Shown here piece by piece: positions 45,571-58,404 of a stretch of DNA of 64,000 nt. Source of the stretch: Antilocapra americana (taxonomy: Eukaryota; Chordata; Mammalia; Artiodactyla; Antilocapridae); assembly GCA_007570785.1 (NCBI GenBank), contig ML660774.1, positions 5,449,433 to 5,513,432 on the forward strand, written 5' to 3'. Within the stretch, counting starts at the first letter, position 1; each line of letters opens with the position of its first letter. Below the pieces are notes generated by a model that worked only from the letters and a program-made list of their open reading frames with translations, had not been told where the DNA came from and made no database searches. The translations under genes were made by a program, and so were the position numbers.

Positions 45571-48500
45571 GAAGGTCATCTTTGTCTGCTCCCTCCGGCC
45601 ACCCTCATAGGACTGGGAAATCTGGCCTGAAGGTTTCACTCAAGACGGATCCTGGGAATCAAGGAGGGCCTGGGAGGATGGCTCTGTAACGATGCTCCCA
45701 TCTTTTACACTTACCCTGCAAAGTAGATTTGATCAAATGAAGAAATACATGAGACTCACCCGTGACATTTTATTCAGAGCCAAAATTATAAGGGAAGGGA
45801 GTTCATGAGTTTATACTCAGAAAAACTGGCCAAGTTTTCTTTCTAAACGTCTTCTGCCATTCAGTTTATTTTTTCTTGAAAGTATCAGCAGCTCTTCATT
45901 CAGTACCAAGACTTAGAACATTGTAGAGAGAAGGCAGGTAGGAGTTGCTGAAGAATTTTCTAGTTGTGTGTGTTGACAAACCAAGAACATAAACAAAGAA
46001 AGGCATTTGGTATATTAATGGCCTTCCCCTCCCCCCAAATTTGTACTTAAGTAGCCCTTGAACAAGTTAGAAAATAAGTATGGTGAATGAGCTGGTTTAG
46101 CTCCTTTCCATTGGCTTTTCAGAATGCCACCAACATTGAAATATGTGTGTTTGCTTGGCTTGCAGAGCGGATATTCAAGGTTCTCCAAAAATGCGACTCT
46201 CTTCTTCCGGCAACTTGAACCTTCACACTGGCCTTCCCCTTGTCTCCACAGTTTCCTGCTTACTCCCTCCTCTAATTACTTTTCCTTTTTTCAGAGTCTT
46301 TTCATGACTCTCTTACTATTCTCCTTTATTCCCTCTTGCCTGCATTCCACATTTCTTTCCCACCCCCGGCTTTATTTGGCTACAAAGTGCTGAAGACTTG
46401 TATTGAGTCTCAAGGCTGAAGAATAAGCACCCTCTCCCACAAAACAATTGTATGGATTTTCTATTGAAAATAGCATTCTCCTGGCCTCAGTGCAAGGGAA
46501 TTTAAAAGCTAGATCAACAGCCCCCCAAAGAAGAGCTTCATGAGGCAGGTTAGCAAAGTGTTCTTCAGCTTCTGACTCATTTTTCCATATATGAAATGTT
46601 TTACCACAAATGCATCATCACACATCCCAAGAAGAAACCTTCTGCTTGTCAAATTCAAACTTCATCCAAACGTTAAATCAAGAGAAGGGTGAACTCGAAT
46701 GTGTCTGTACAAGCAAGGGATCTTATAAGGTAGATCTGGCAAATGGATCTTTTACTGTGTGTCGTATATAACAGGTTACCAGGACTTTGTCCCACAAAGA
46801 TTCATTACAATATTTGGTACTTATTTGGTAGAAGAACTTATCTGTGGAAAGTTATTTTTTAAATAGATAAAAATAAAATGACTGGAAAGTGAAATGTAAA
46901 AAAAAAAAATGGAATTTTTATGGTCTGTTTATCCTTTTTTCTGCCCCTAAGATAAATTATTTCAACAAGCAACTGATATAAACTGAGAGTTTCTTTAAGT
47001 GGTGAGAAGATGACAGGTGTATATATGTTAATTCTTTCAAGAGATATAGTGTTTACAGAATAAATTATCTTTCATAGTATTTTCCAATAGCATTCTTATG
47101 ATGTAACAAGATGGACATCTAAATTGCATTTTAAAAATTGTGTCACCTTTGATCCTGTACCTAGGAAAAGAAATGTTTAAACTTAAAGAGATTAAAACTC
47201 TACCGAGGATATTATAAATTAACATCACGTTATTATGTCATAAGTGGCAGAATCTCACTATTTATTGACTCTAAATGTAAGAAAGAGAAGGTGAATCCTG
47301 AACAGAATAGTGAGTCACTATTTGGAGAAAATCAATCGTCCAATCAATCAGAATTCACAAAAGAATCTTTGTGGCTTTGGCTTAAAAATTTTAGTAAACA
47401 CATCACAGCATGATTAGGAACCCTAAAAATTGTGAGTAGTCAGTAACTTATCCCAAGAATGGGTTCTTACCAAAGAGAAACTCTCAAGAAAGTTTGGGGA
47501 CTGTTAACTCAGAAGGATTTTTAACATTGTATGTTTTTGAAAGTGTTTGTGCTTTGAAGAGAAAGAATGATATACAAAATGGAATTCTTAAATTCTAAGG
47601 GATAGTAATTAGAAATTTAAAAAAATAATTTAGTCTTGCTTTGGGATTGCTCTTCTCCATATGGGTAAGTAAATATGTAAGCATACATCTGTTCCCTTGA
47701 ATGGAGAATGGGCTTTCACAAATTATGAAGAGCTTAGGAACTCTTGGGAATTATGGGGTTTTTTCCAACCATCTGGATATCGTGGGTTGCTTTTCTTCTC
47801 TCCATGGCACTCTCCTGCATTCCAGTTGTTCCCATCCTAGCTCAGAGATACATTACGACTTCTCTAGGATTCACCTCCTACCTGCTCCCCCCAACTTACC
47901 GGTCTTCCCTCTCCGCCTTCTGCCATGACTAAAGCAAGCTTCCCTAACACAGTTTCTTTCATATCATTTTGCTGAAAAGCAAACTTTTGGTGATGATGAT
48001 AATAACAATTATAATGTACTAAATATTTACTGAGTGGTCCTACACACTAAACTGTGTTTAATCTTTTGGTATGTTTTCTCATTTAATCTTCAACCTTACA
48101 AGATGTGTTTGAGTATTAACCATGTTTAACAGATACAAGTTTGAGGCTTAAGCATTTAGGTACATTCCTGGAGCTTCTACATCAACTTAAACCCATTCCT
48201 TGTCCTTTCACCCTGTAAATGTGAAATATTCTGCCTGGCTTCCAGTCACCTACAGAATCTACACTCCTCCTCCTAACTGAGCAACACCCTTCTTGTTTCC
48301 AATGTAATTTTTTCTCTGAAACATTTGGTAGAAGGTTAACTTCATGGAACATCTGAAAATTGACTGCTATTTTGTTGCCTTATCATGCTTTTGCATCTGA
48401 AGTTTAGTTCTTAAATGAAATTGAATGTGAGGCTCTTTAGCTATCCCAGTTACTTGGAAACGTTTATCTGTATTTATGAACCCAAGAACCATTTTGAAAG

Positions 48501-50087
48501 GGTCAGGGGCCAATGACCAAAAGGAGCTGACCCTGCTCCAAGACAAGAGGCTGATAACCAGCAGGCAGACAGGTGAAGGGCTGATGCTGTAGGCAGAAGC
48601 TGCTGAAGCCCTTCTTTTGTGCTGCTTTCCCTAGTCAGGGTTTCAAGTCTGGTCCCTTTCATAACTGAAACTTAAACATCAATTATACGGTATGGTCCCT
48701 ACAGAAATGTCTAAAGTCATAAAGAAGGGAAAAAGGAAGATGCTGTTCTCCATACATCCCACATCATTAACATGTCAAACGTCCCTTCCCATTTAAATGA
48801 AACTGGGATGTTTTCCAACTTTTTATCTTGACTGTGAGTCTAGTTGCCTGTGTCGGGAAGTGAGGGAGGCTCAGATGAAAGTACTAGTTTTGTGTTTCGA
48901 CTCATCTGATCCCCCCAACCAGCTGGCCTTCCCACCTGCCCCACCAACTCTGCTCACAAATTACACGTTCAAACAACTTATCAAAACCAGACCCCTGTTG
49001 TAGCCATTTCTAACAAGTGAGCCAATTTGGGTTTCATGGAGGAAATAAAGAGATTAAGGAACTACGCCCAGGCCAGAGAAATTAAACTTCAAAATGGAGT
49101 CAAAGGAATTTTGAAGCCATTTTACCTTTTGGGGGAAAAAAAAATGATGTGTAGCCATTTTAAAAATGAGGGATTTTAGCTCAGTGGATCTGACCCAAGT
49201 AAAGAAATCTGAAATGTAGCTATTTAAGAAAGACTATGCAAAGCAGAAATTTGTGTAACTGTGCATCATATTGTAAACAAATTGCCAACATCCATTATTA
49301 TTTCTGGGCAAGCGTAAGGCTGCAGTTTCAAAGCCACATTTTAGTAGATGACTCTTTAAAGGTCATTTTATGAAGCATAAGATAATTCCTTCGAGGGCGC
49401 CTGGAGCCCACCTCCCTCGGTCGGGTTTCATGTTTCATTGACTGTATTAGCATTGAACTCTTTAAGAATGACAGGCTGCAGTCGGGGGATCCCAGCTGGG
49501 CCATGGGATCTGCGGGGCCAGCTGTTCCCTAGCTCAGATAATTCTTCTTTTTGAGATTTACAGATCCGTTTGCATTTGACAGACCCTGGCGTGTCTTTGT
49601 ACTGCCCAGTCCTGATGTTTTTAAAGGAAAGCAGCTTAATAATTTATTAACTGCTACATCTCTTCTGGGCTTTATCAGTGTGAGGCTGAGTTGAGTCCCA
49701 GAACATGATAAATCGGAAGAATTTTGCAGAAGCCCATTCTCGAAGAGAGCCAGGGCCTCTTCGTTATTGAGGTTGTTGCCGACGACTCCTCAGAGGGCTC
49801 TTGGTTTACCTGGGTGGACGGCGGCAGAAAACAATCAGCTCTGTGAAGTGGGACTGCCACGTCAGGGCTGAGGTTGCCGACAGTGTGCCCTGATCTGTGA
49901 GAGAGTCAGCAGTGTAATGACAGTGAAATGTGGCCGCAGCGTGTTGTGAGGCATCCCTGAGTTGTCTGGATGCACCAGAGACGTTACGCCATCTCAGCTG
50001 TGTGCCTTCCCTTGTGGGGTCCTTTCAGCCCAAAGCACCCTGCTGTCCTCATGCCTCTACTTCTTCAAAATCTTGGCCATGTTTTGT
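45571..50087. other. Long repeat-poor intron block
   Basis: About 4.5 kb with only one MIR-like relic noted. No exon-like segment. 49140-49900 is moderately GC-rich and reads like conserved non-coding sequence, but this is an impression only. Confidence 0.45.
48015..48165 (+). mobile_element. MIR/L2-like relic
   Basis: 'ttttctcatttaatcttcaac' followed by 'aaccatgtttaacagatac' resembles the MIR 'tctcatttaatcctcacaac ... attttacagatga' segment. Confidence 0.55.
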
Positions 50088-50275
50088 TTTATTAATTTTT
50101 ATTTTATATTAGAGTACAGTTGATTTGCCACGTGGTGTTAGTTTCAGGTGTACGGCTAAGTGATTCACTTTTATACACACACACACACATCTCTACTGTT
50201 TTTCAGATTCTTTTCCCATATAGGTTCTTACAGAATTCTTATTTATAGTTGTCCATGTTTATAGCTGCTCTCAAA
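50088..50275 (-). mobile_element. L1 3' UTR fragment, antisense
   Basis: 'tattagagtacagttgatttg', 'ggtgttagtttcaggtgtac', then an (AC)n run at 50178-50191 and 'cagattcttttcccatatagg'. Confidence 0.78.
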
Positions 50276-50625
50276 AATGGCTTTGTTACCAGTCACTTTT
50301 ATCGATCCTCTTCAAAATGGCTCTCACCTTGACCTTCTTTGACTTGTTTCCAACACTTGCAGATCCTGCTTTACATGAGGATGATTGTTAGCTTTTGCCC
50401 AGTACTGGGTCGAAAGGCCGCAGTCTCTGTGGCTGTATCATCTTGGTAATTCCTGTCCAGCCCAGTTCAGTATCCTGCCTATGGTAGATGCTTATTCATT
50501 GAATGCAGTTTTAGAGACTTGTTGTTAATTCTCTGCCCTAATCCTTTCCCATGTTTCTTGTCCCTTTTCTAATTGCATGTTAAGCTTTACCAATGCTTCC
50601 AGCATTGTGAAATTTATTTTAGCAC
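50276..50625. other. Unassigned intron
   Basis: No gene or repeat recognised. Confidence 0.35.
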
Positions 50626-50780
50626 TGTTGTTGTTATTAGGTCACTCAGTTGTGTCCAACTCTTTGAGACCCTGTGGAGTGCAGTACTCCAGGCTTCCCT
50701 GTCCTTCACTATCTCCCAGAGTTTGCTCAAACTCTTGTCCATTGAGTCAGTGATGCCATCCAACCATCTCAACTTCTGTC
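50626..50780 (-). mobile_element. BovB 3' tail fragment, antisense
   Basis: 'ttgttgttattaggtcactca', 'gtgcagtactccaggcttccc', 'agtcagtgatgccatccaacc'. Short, 5' truncated. Confidence 0.87.
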
Positions 50781-50804
50781 AAAATAAAAAACTTCTAGAG
50801 ACTT

Positions 50805-51015
50805 TAGTGTTAAAAGTGATAGTGTTAGTCGTTTATTCATCTCTGACTCTTTGAGACCCCATGGACTATAGCCTACCAGGCTCCTCTGTCCATGGGATTC
50901 TCCAGGCAAGAATGCTGGAGTAGATAAGCCATTTCCCTTCTCCAGGGGATCTTCCCAACCCAGGGATTGAACCCAGGTCCCCTGCATCACAGGTGGATTC
51001 TTTAGCATCTGAGAG
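50805..51015 (-). mobile_element. Bov-tA SINE, antisense
   Basis: 'gttagtcgtttattcatctct', 'ccatgggattctccaggcaag', 'cccagggattgaacccaggtc' and 'gtggattctttagcatctgag'. Its tRNA-like tip is changed. Confidence 0.9.
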
Positions 51016-51149
51016 GCTTTCATGTTTAACTAATAATAAAAATCATATCTGCCTCTGTGAGCTGTTCTTCCATTTTCAGAGATTTTCATGTATATAATCT
51101 GACCATCCCATGACGTCGTGACCGTGACCGTGCCCGTGAGTAAGGAGGA

Positions 51150-51690
51150 GGAGAGAGTCCTCCTCTACTGATTAGGAACCAAGTCCTAGAGAAGTTAATT
51201 AGCTTGAACAAAGCTGCACATCTATTAAATCTCAGAAGTTAAAATCAAATTCAGATGTCCTGACAATTTCAATAGGAATTGCTCCGCCCATACATCTTTC
51301 TCATCAAATGGTTGTTGAGTGTCCACTGTAATGCCCTGTAGTTACAGTCAAACAAGACACTAGCTTCTGCCCTCAGGAGGACTCCATCAGGATAACGTAG
51401 CCACAGAGCTGTTAGAAATGATGGTTTCTCACTACTCAGACTAGTGCACAATTAAAAAGCAACATTCATTTTCTGTAACTGAGCAGATTCAGTAAATATA
51501 ATGGCATTTAATGATTATTTTGCTTGTAGCATCTTTTATTTAGAGGTCAGTTCTAATGCACTGTATTCCTCATTTACTCTGTTTATAAATTACAAGGATT
51601 AATGAATAGGAAACTCTCCACATTAAAGAAATGATTGGCACCTTTCTGCATACAGTTGGCATCTAATAAATGTTTGTTGGCTAATGTAGT
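51150..51690 (+). mobile_element. L2/MIR-like relics
   Basis: 'tgattaggaaccaagtcctag', 'gagaagttaattagcttgaac', 'aagacactagcttctgccctc' and 'tggcatctaataaatgtttgt' are MIR and L2 words in sense order. Several separate fragments may be present. Confidence 0.5.
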
Positions 51691-54147
51691 ATGAATGTCC
51701 TCTATGTTTCTGGACTTATCCTTTTTTATAATCAGCTTCTTCCTCCGCAAAATTGAACAAAAACTAACTTTTGAAATGCAGTGGGAATAAATGGCATACT
51801 CTTTAATTTAAAGCAGTTTCAGACATAAGTTGAACACATTACTTAAACATTTTGTCCGTTAATATTGAAAGAGATGCTCCAGAGACTAGGATCTGACTAG
51901 CATTTCTCCCTGCTTTTTCATTCACTTCACTCATAATTCAACCGCAAGTATTCTCAAGTTACTGATATACCAAATTGAATGACTATTTTACTATTATGTT
52001 CTTTCAGCTCAAGTTTCTAAAAAATCACATTTTCAGCAAAAGAGCTATGGGATTTCAATAGTTAAAGGTAATTCTTCCTCAAGGCTGTTCTCCGTCATCA
52101 TGATGGCCACCTGCTCTCCCATACAGAGTTGCGGTAATTAATAAGAGGCATTAACACGTCTGGTATCACTGGGGAGAGGGAAAAGCAGAAATCTGTGGAA
52201 TAGCTTTAACTGTGAAACAGTTAAATATTGATGCAGTCACCATCTTTCACTGTACCACCCAACTTGAGATCATTTCCACTACATGAAATAAATGGTACGC
52301 TCACACCCCAGTGTAACTTTCATAGATTTAATTACATGTCACTGGAAATATGTGTTTGGCTACATGGTCAAGCCACTGATCCATAACCAGCATTTCTGGG
52401 GGAAAAGAGAGCTGGTGGTCAGGACAGAGGTGGGGATTGGAAATGCAGACCTGGGGAGGTGGATGAAGGCATAAAGCCATGAGTTATCGCTCTGTGGGGA
52501 GTACGGCGAGGCTCAAGTATGAGACAGAGGAGAAAGCCATCAACTCTAGAGGGAGACCTACATGTGGAGATGGGGGTGGAAACAGACAAGACAGGTGAGG
52601 GAGAGCGGGGAAATGGGGACAGACTACAGAGAGCATGGCATTACACCAATTAAGAGAGACGTTAATTTCTTGAGGACGTGGGTCTTCCAAATACAGGAGC
52701 TAAGTGAGGAAGCAGTGAGAAGCCAGAAGAAGCTGTCTTGGCTATTTTCAAATGAAGTTTAATAGTAAACGAGAAGAGCTATCTTGGGGTGCAGAATTGA
52801 AAGGAGTGGAACTAAATAAGGATGGATATTTATTTTAAGGATTGATGAAATTTGTGTCTTTGTAGACTGAAGTTAAAGATTCAATGGGGAAAGAGACGGT
52901 AAAGAATAATAAATGGCAGTCTGTCTTTGTGGGATAAAAGATACCATTAGAGCATTTTTCCTCTTAATGAGATCCATTTCCATCACCATCTCTACACAGC
53001 TCATCATTAAAAATAACTAACAGGAAATGTCTTTTTAAGTGACACGTTACTATACTTAATTTCCTTACATGTGAATCCCGTTGCTACTTATTTTCCCACA
53101 CTTGTTAACTGGTCATTAGGACAGAGAGTATTTACTTCAATATTACCTGTCATATGAGAGAGTTCCAGCGCTCCAGTCAAAACTTGATGGATTAATACTA
53201 TTTTAAAAACAAAGAAGCAAAATGCTAGGAACGGTCCTGCCTCTATTCACAAGCCATAAACATAAGCATCTTTAGACATACATAAAAGTAAAATGACAAG
53301 CAAGAAAATAGTAGCATAGAAAACTGGAATTTAAGAAAATGAGGTGGTTAGGAATGTATGCAAATATTATATAATCAAAATAAAGAAATGATCATCCTAA
53401 AATTATAATCTATTTAACATATGTACACTGCCCAGAAGATACATTTTTATCTTACTCACAATTTCATAATAAGTACAATAGTTAAATTATACAGTGTAGA
53501 CATTGATAAACATAGCTAATGGACTTTGCAGTTATCATGTTTTAAGATACAGGATTCCTTTCACTTGATCCCTTGCTTAATATTATTTTTAAATACCATC
53601 TAATATCCTGTTATAGATTTTTTTCAGTAGACTGGTTAACAAAATGTCACCAATCCATGAGAGTTGGCAGGAAGTCAATGCCACTTTATCACAGAGGATC
53701 GCTGGCATGTTCATAGTAATAATGATACTTCTCATATGCATTAACAATTTCCTTCCATATCTCAAAACCATTGGCTTTAATAGATACCAACTGAAACATG
53801 GCCAGCTTGATACTACGACACAACAGTCATTTAGAATTCTTATTCACTGACCAGAAACCACACGGTAGGGCAGAGAATATTTACAGTTTTATTGTTGCAA
53901 ACCCAGGGAAGAACCTTTTATAGATAGCACATGGTGATTCAAAACAAACTTTAACTAATGGAATGAAATAAATACCACCCTTGGGCTACTTGAAAACCTG
54001 CAGTGTGGTTACTTAGGAAAGTCACCAATACACCTAGAACTCTCTAAGAGCCATGCTTGGCATGTAACTTCTTATGAAACAACTCATTGGTTTCTCCTGC
54101 TATCTAGTTTTTATTTGTTTCTCTGATAAAGAAATCTGAGTGTGCTT
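51691..54147. other. Intron, no recognised gene or repeat
   Basis: Unique AT-rich sequence; 52430-52700 is purine-rich with an unsupported 66-codon frame on + and 68 on -. Confidence 0.45.
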
Positions 54148-54290
54148 TTTAAAATTAATTAATCTATTTTTAATTGGAGGATAATCTCTTTCCATTATTA
54201 ACATGCCATACATTAACATGAATCAGCCATAAGTATACATATGTCCTCTCATTCTTGAACCTTCCTCCCACCTCCCACCCCATGAGTATG
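54148..54290 (-). mobile_element. L1 3' end fragment, antisense
   Basis: 'ctatttttaattggaggataa', 'cattaacatgaatcagccata' and 'gaaccttcctcccacctccca' match the antisense L1 3' end also seen at 58217-58404. Confidence 0.82.
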
Positions 54291-54332
54291 CTTTTTTATT
54301 ACAGGGAGGTTTGATTAGCAAGAGGAGAAACG

Positions 54333-54493
54333 GACAACAGAGGATGAGATGGTTGGATGGCATCACCAACTCGATGCACATGAGTTTGAGCAAGCTCTGG
54401 GAGTTGGTGATGGACAGGGAGCCTGGCGTGCTGCTGTCCATGAGGTCGCCAAGAGGCAGACACAACTAAGCAACTGAACTGAACTGAACTTTA
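54333..54493 (+). mobile_element. BovB 3' tail fragment, sense
   Basis: 'acagaggatgagatggttgga', 'gagtttgagcaagctctggga', 'ctgctgtccatgaggtcgcc', ending in ACTGAACTGAACTGAACT, the usual BovB 3' repeat. Confidence 0.92.
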
Positions 54494-54606
54494 TTAGCAG
54501 TAGAGAAGAGTACATCTATCTATCCTGTCTCTACTCCCTTCCACCACTTGACTATAAAAACAGAATTATTCTTGTACAATTGAAATGTATGTACATACAG
54601 AAGAAA

Positions 54607-54828
54607 CTGTTGTTGTTCAGTCACTAAGTCCTATCTGACTCTTTGTGACCCCATGGACTGTAGCCCACTGGTCTCCTCTTTCCATGGGGTTTTCCAGGCA
54701 AGAATACTGGAGTGGGTTGCCAATTCCTTTTTCAGGGGATCGTCCCAATCCAGGGATCGAGCTCATGTCTCCTACACCTCCTACATTAACGACAGATTCT
54801 TTACCACTGAGCCACCAGGAAGACTTGA
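54607..54828 (-). mobile_element. Bov-tA SINE, antisense
   Basis: 'actgttgttgttcagtcacta', 'ccatggactgtagcccactgg', 'gggatcgtcccaatccaggga', 'gattctttaccactgagccac'. Full-length. Confidence 0.92.
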
Positions 54829-56620
54829 GCACTGACCCCATATACATCAAGTTGACTCCACTTAGCTGGGGAAAACCAGAAGATCACATGCCAAAGTGAT
54901 GTGGTAATGATCAATGAACCAATGAATTGGGGTAGAATTTATACTCTTAATAACTGAAGTCCAGTTTTATTGCATTTGAGAGCTGTAGAATTTCAAAGAA
55001 TTCTCTGTGAGCTCTGAGGCGTGAAGTTCTATGTTTTCTGTTTTCTTCATTTATCTCTTTCATTTTTCATAGATACTGGATTATTTTCCATCATCCTTCC
55101 CACAGTTGCTTGAAAATATAGTCTAGAGAATTAAATTGATTTGTAATCACAAGTTCTTGATTTTAGACTTCAGATAAAGTAAGTTGAACCAGAATATTCT
55201 TAAAGCATAAACAATAGATCGCCTAAATTCCCAGCTCTCATTTCAAGTATTTGCTAATGTGTCATTGATCAATCTACAATTCCCAGACGGAGAAGTGATA
55301 GGAATATTGGATTAAAAAAAAAAATGCCACACAGGCCAGAAAGATAAATTGTTTGGGTTGTCTTTTTGCAAGTTTGAGGTCACGATTCATTCATCTTGTT
55401 ACTTTTCTATATCCCTTTAGTGGCTTCAATTGCAGGATTAAATATTGAATGGTGGCAGATCATTCAATATACAGGCTCTCATAGTTTGGCATTAGAAGGT
55501 TTTTCATGCTTAAAATGGAACTGGGTGCACACAGAATGCCAAAGATAATCGTGCTGATGATCTAGTCTGTGAGATTAATCCCTCAACAATATTATCAGAC
55601 ACTTTTAACACATTGATTTGTCCCTGATATGACATTTCTGAAACAAATGGATATCCTAAGCATCTTAAGAATAACACTGAGCTTCCTATACAGTCAGGTT
55701 TTCTTTCAGAAAATTAACCCATTAGCAGACTTGGCTAGAAACTTCCAACCCATTATCACAACCAGTGTTCGTTACCACAAAAAGAAAAGTAAAATTTGAA
55801 TGATTCATAATTCTGTGCAGGGAGGAGTATTAATTAAAGAGGATTAAAAAATAAAAATCACCCTCATGGCTAAATATGCAGAATAAAAGTACTAAATCAA
55901 TGCACTGTCTAATAAGTCTAATTAGACCAAGAATATTCAAACCTCTGTTCAGTCTGAAATATTATGCTTAGATATTTAGTTGTCTTCTTTTTGCATTTCA
56001 GGCATTGCTTACTTACTAAACCCATTTAAAAGGGACATGAAAATAGTAAAGCTTCAAAATGTGTTGTTTAGCCAGGAGACCCAAAAGGCTTAAAGAATAA
56101 ATGCATATACATTTTTAAAATGTTTTTTTTATACAACATAAAAATTAAAGTTTGACAAGAACCAAGAAGTCATTCACTTTCTCTCTGCCTGTGCAGAATT
56201 ATTTTATTTCACATTTGTCTGGATTGTTTGAAATGCCCCCGGGTGATAATTTTTCACTCCTTTCTGAAGTTACTAAAACCCAAAAGTTCTTCAGGGTAAA
56301 ATTGTTTTGGAGTGGTTAGGAAAGATTTTGCCTAAAATTTTCTTTCCATAGAACTAGCTCATTTCTCTCCCCTTGGATTATGCTGTTTTAAGCAATTATA
56401 ATAATTCCATATTGCTCCATAAACAGTTATGTCATATTTCACTTTTTTCTTCAACCTAAGCACATTTGGAATTTTTCTCATTTTCTCATAACTCATTCAT
56501 TCTATGCCTTTCATCACCTGGATTTATCTCTGGCTCCCATCCAATTTATCCACATCTTTGTGGAGCATGAGGGTAGAAGTGAAATTTCACTGTTTTGATT
56601 AATCCTTCTTTTAGAGACAG
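54829..56620. other. Repeat-poor AT-rich intron block
   Basis: No transposon or exon recognised. Homeodomain-like ATTA sites are frequent at 55800-55990. Confidence 0.4.
55916..55927. promoter_or_regulatory. Palindromic homeodomain-like site GTCTAATTAGAC
   Basis: A perfect 12-nt palindrome with a TAATTA core. Nearby are TATTAATTAAAG (55829) and ATATGCAGAAT. TAATTA is the core site of many homeodomain proteins. Function is inference. Confidence 0.3.
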
Positions 56621-56621
56621 T

Positions 56622-56830
56622 AAAAGAATATAGTCTTTAGAGTCAGACAACCCTGAGTTTGAATTCTATCTCTGCCACTTATGGCTATGAGACTTTCATC
56701 TGCTCATTAATATCCTCTGTGCCTCTGTTTCCTTACCCCTTAAATGGGACTAACAACATCTATTTCACAGGTTAGCTGAGATTCTTAAGTAAAATAACAG
56801 TGGCTGGCACCAGGTAAGCCAGCAAAATTA
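56622..56830 (+). mobile_element. MIR SINE
   Basis: 'ctttagagtcagacaaccctg', 'gtttgaattctatctctgcc', 'tctgtttccttaccccttaaa', 'tgggactaacaacatctattt' and 'ggctggcaccaggtaagcc' give nearly the whole MIR order. Confidence 0.88.
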
Positions 56831-56935
56831 GGGGTCACTATAATGCAGTTTTTAGTTAACATAAATAGTTTCAGATTGATTATGGATTTCCTATAAAAAT
56901 CCTTCATTTAGATTTTTTAACAAAAAGATTTTGCA

Positions 56936-57143
56936 TTTGTCTATGGCTCAGCAGTAAAGAATCCTCCTGCCAATGCAGGAGACTCGGGTTTGAGCCCTGA
57001 GTCAGGAAGATCCCCTGGAGGAAGAAATGGCAACCCACTCCAGTATTCCTGCCTGGGAAATCCCGTGGACAGAGGAGCCTGGGGCTACAGTCCACAGGGT
57101 TGCGAAGTGTCGGACAGGGCTTAGCAACTAAACGACAATGACC
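56936..57143 (+). mobile_element. Bov-tA SINE
   Basis: 'ctatggctcagcagtaaagaa', 'cgggtttgagccctgagtcag', 'gatcccctggaggaagaaatg', 'ctacagtccacagggttgcga'. The first few bases of the tRNA part are lost. Confidence 0.92.
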
Positions 57144-57519
57144 TCTTTTGGATCCAACCTACTTTAGGCTAGATTTTTATAAATGAAGTAAATCCTTCCA
57201 GTCAATATAGAAATGAAAAACTATGAGATGAGTAATAAAGGAATCCTGAAATCACATGTAAAGTCAGATGCAACCGTACATGTCATTCATTGTATGTTAG
57301 GAGTTAAGGGCAGTTAACTGTGTAAGGAACAGGAAAACCTAGATGGATCTGGACTGGAAATGGGACCCAACTGAGACCCTGACTCAATCTGAGAGAAAAA
57401 CATGAGCAGACTGTGCAGACAGACAGCAAGTCGTTTTGACATTAAAAATTTTAAAGAAGAGGTGATGGGGGCAAGCAGAACAAGCTAATGAGCAGAGACT
57501 CCAGGAGTAGCTGGCACAG
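57144..57519. other. Unassigned intron
   Basis: No gene or repeat recognised. Confidence 0.35.
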
Positions 57520-57705
57520 ATGAACGCTCACTCTATCCCGGGGACCACACCAAGCATTTGTTCTAACCCTAAGATGTATATTTTATCTTCTCTTCTTAGA
57601 TGACTTGCCCAAGGCTACAGAAAGAATTTAGAAGAGTGCTTGCCCAGGGCAATATAGTGATACGTGGTGAGGCTAGAGATCAAACACAGGCAAAATCTTT
57701 CCCTA
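57520..57705 (+). mobile_element. MIR-like relic
   Basis: 'tagatgacttgcccaaggcta', 'gtgaggctagagatcaaacac' match the MIR 'taacttgcccaaggtcacaca ... cagagccgggattcgaac' order. Confidence 0.55.
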
Positions 57706-57707
57706 AA

Positions 57708-57844
57708 CAATGTTCTCAAACTTCAGTGAGCTTGTGGAGCCCCTGGAGGGATGTTAAGGCTGAGCCCATCCCCGCCAGGAGGTCGAAGCCGGGGCTGGAG
57801 CACTGGCTGCTACCGCCATGAGACCCACTCTTTGAGAACCACTG
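57708..57844 (+). mobile_element. MER5-like hAT MITE
   Basis: Ends CAATGTTCTCAAAC and TTTGAGAACCACTG are the inverted terminal repeats of MER5-type Charlie elements. Internal 'gtggagcccctggaggg' also fits 'cacctggagggcttgtt'. Short, non-coding and diverged. Confidence 0.75.
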
Positions 57845-58114
57845 TCGCAGACTTCTGCTCTGCTTCCTCTGCGGGTGAATAATTATCAGGGGGGACTGCA
57901 CACCAGGCCCACCTGTGATTTCATTTAGGTGCTTACCCACGTGAGCAGGCTTTAGGAAGCCTGAGATTCAGTAGTGGAGGAGGACTTTTAGTCCTGGAGA
58001 AACTAGAGCAATGGACAGTCTGTGAAGATAGAAATCTGATTTCTATTTCCTGTATCTATAATGACTCCAGTTGCAAGGACCTTTGTCCCAGGAGCAAGAC
58101 ATAAGCCCGTTTAC
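57845..58114. other. Unassigned intron
   Basis: No feature recognised. Confidence 0.35.
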
Positions 58115-58216
58115 AGGCAGACCTCGAAGATACTGTGGGTTCAGTTCCAAGAGGACTACATAAAATAAGCATGGCGATGAAGCAATTCAGATGGATTTTG
58201 TTTTTCAGAGTACTTA
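58115..58216. mobile_element. Tigger1-like DNA element, left part
   Basis: 'acaggcagacctcgaagatac', 'tgtgggttcagttccaagagg' and 'ataaaataagcatggcgatga' match the terminal part of Tigger1-type elements. The remainder continues at 59188 after the L1 block. Confidence 0.75.
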
Positions 58217-58404
58217 TATTAAGATTTTATTTATTTTAATTGGAGGAAAATTACTCTACAGTATTGTGGTGGTTTTGCCAAACATCAGTATGAACCAGCC
58301 ATAGGAATGCATGTGTCCCCTCCACCCTGAACCTCCTGCCAACCTCCCTCCCCTCCCCACCCCTCCAGGTTGTCCCAGAGCACCGGCTTTGGGTGCCCTG
58401 AGAA
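58217..58404 (-). mobile_element. Ruminant L1 3' end, antisense
   Basis: 'ttttatttattttaattggag', 'tattgtggtggttttgccaaa', 'atgtgtcccctccaccctgaa', 'gttgtcccagagcaccggc' read as the reverse complement of an L1 3' UTR including its A-rich end. It abuts a sense L1 at about 58404. Confidence 0.87.
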
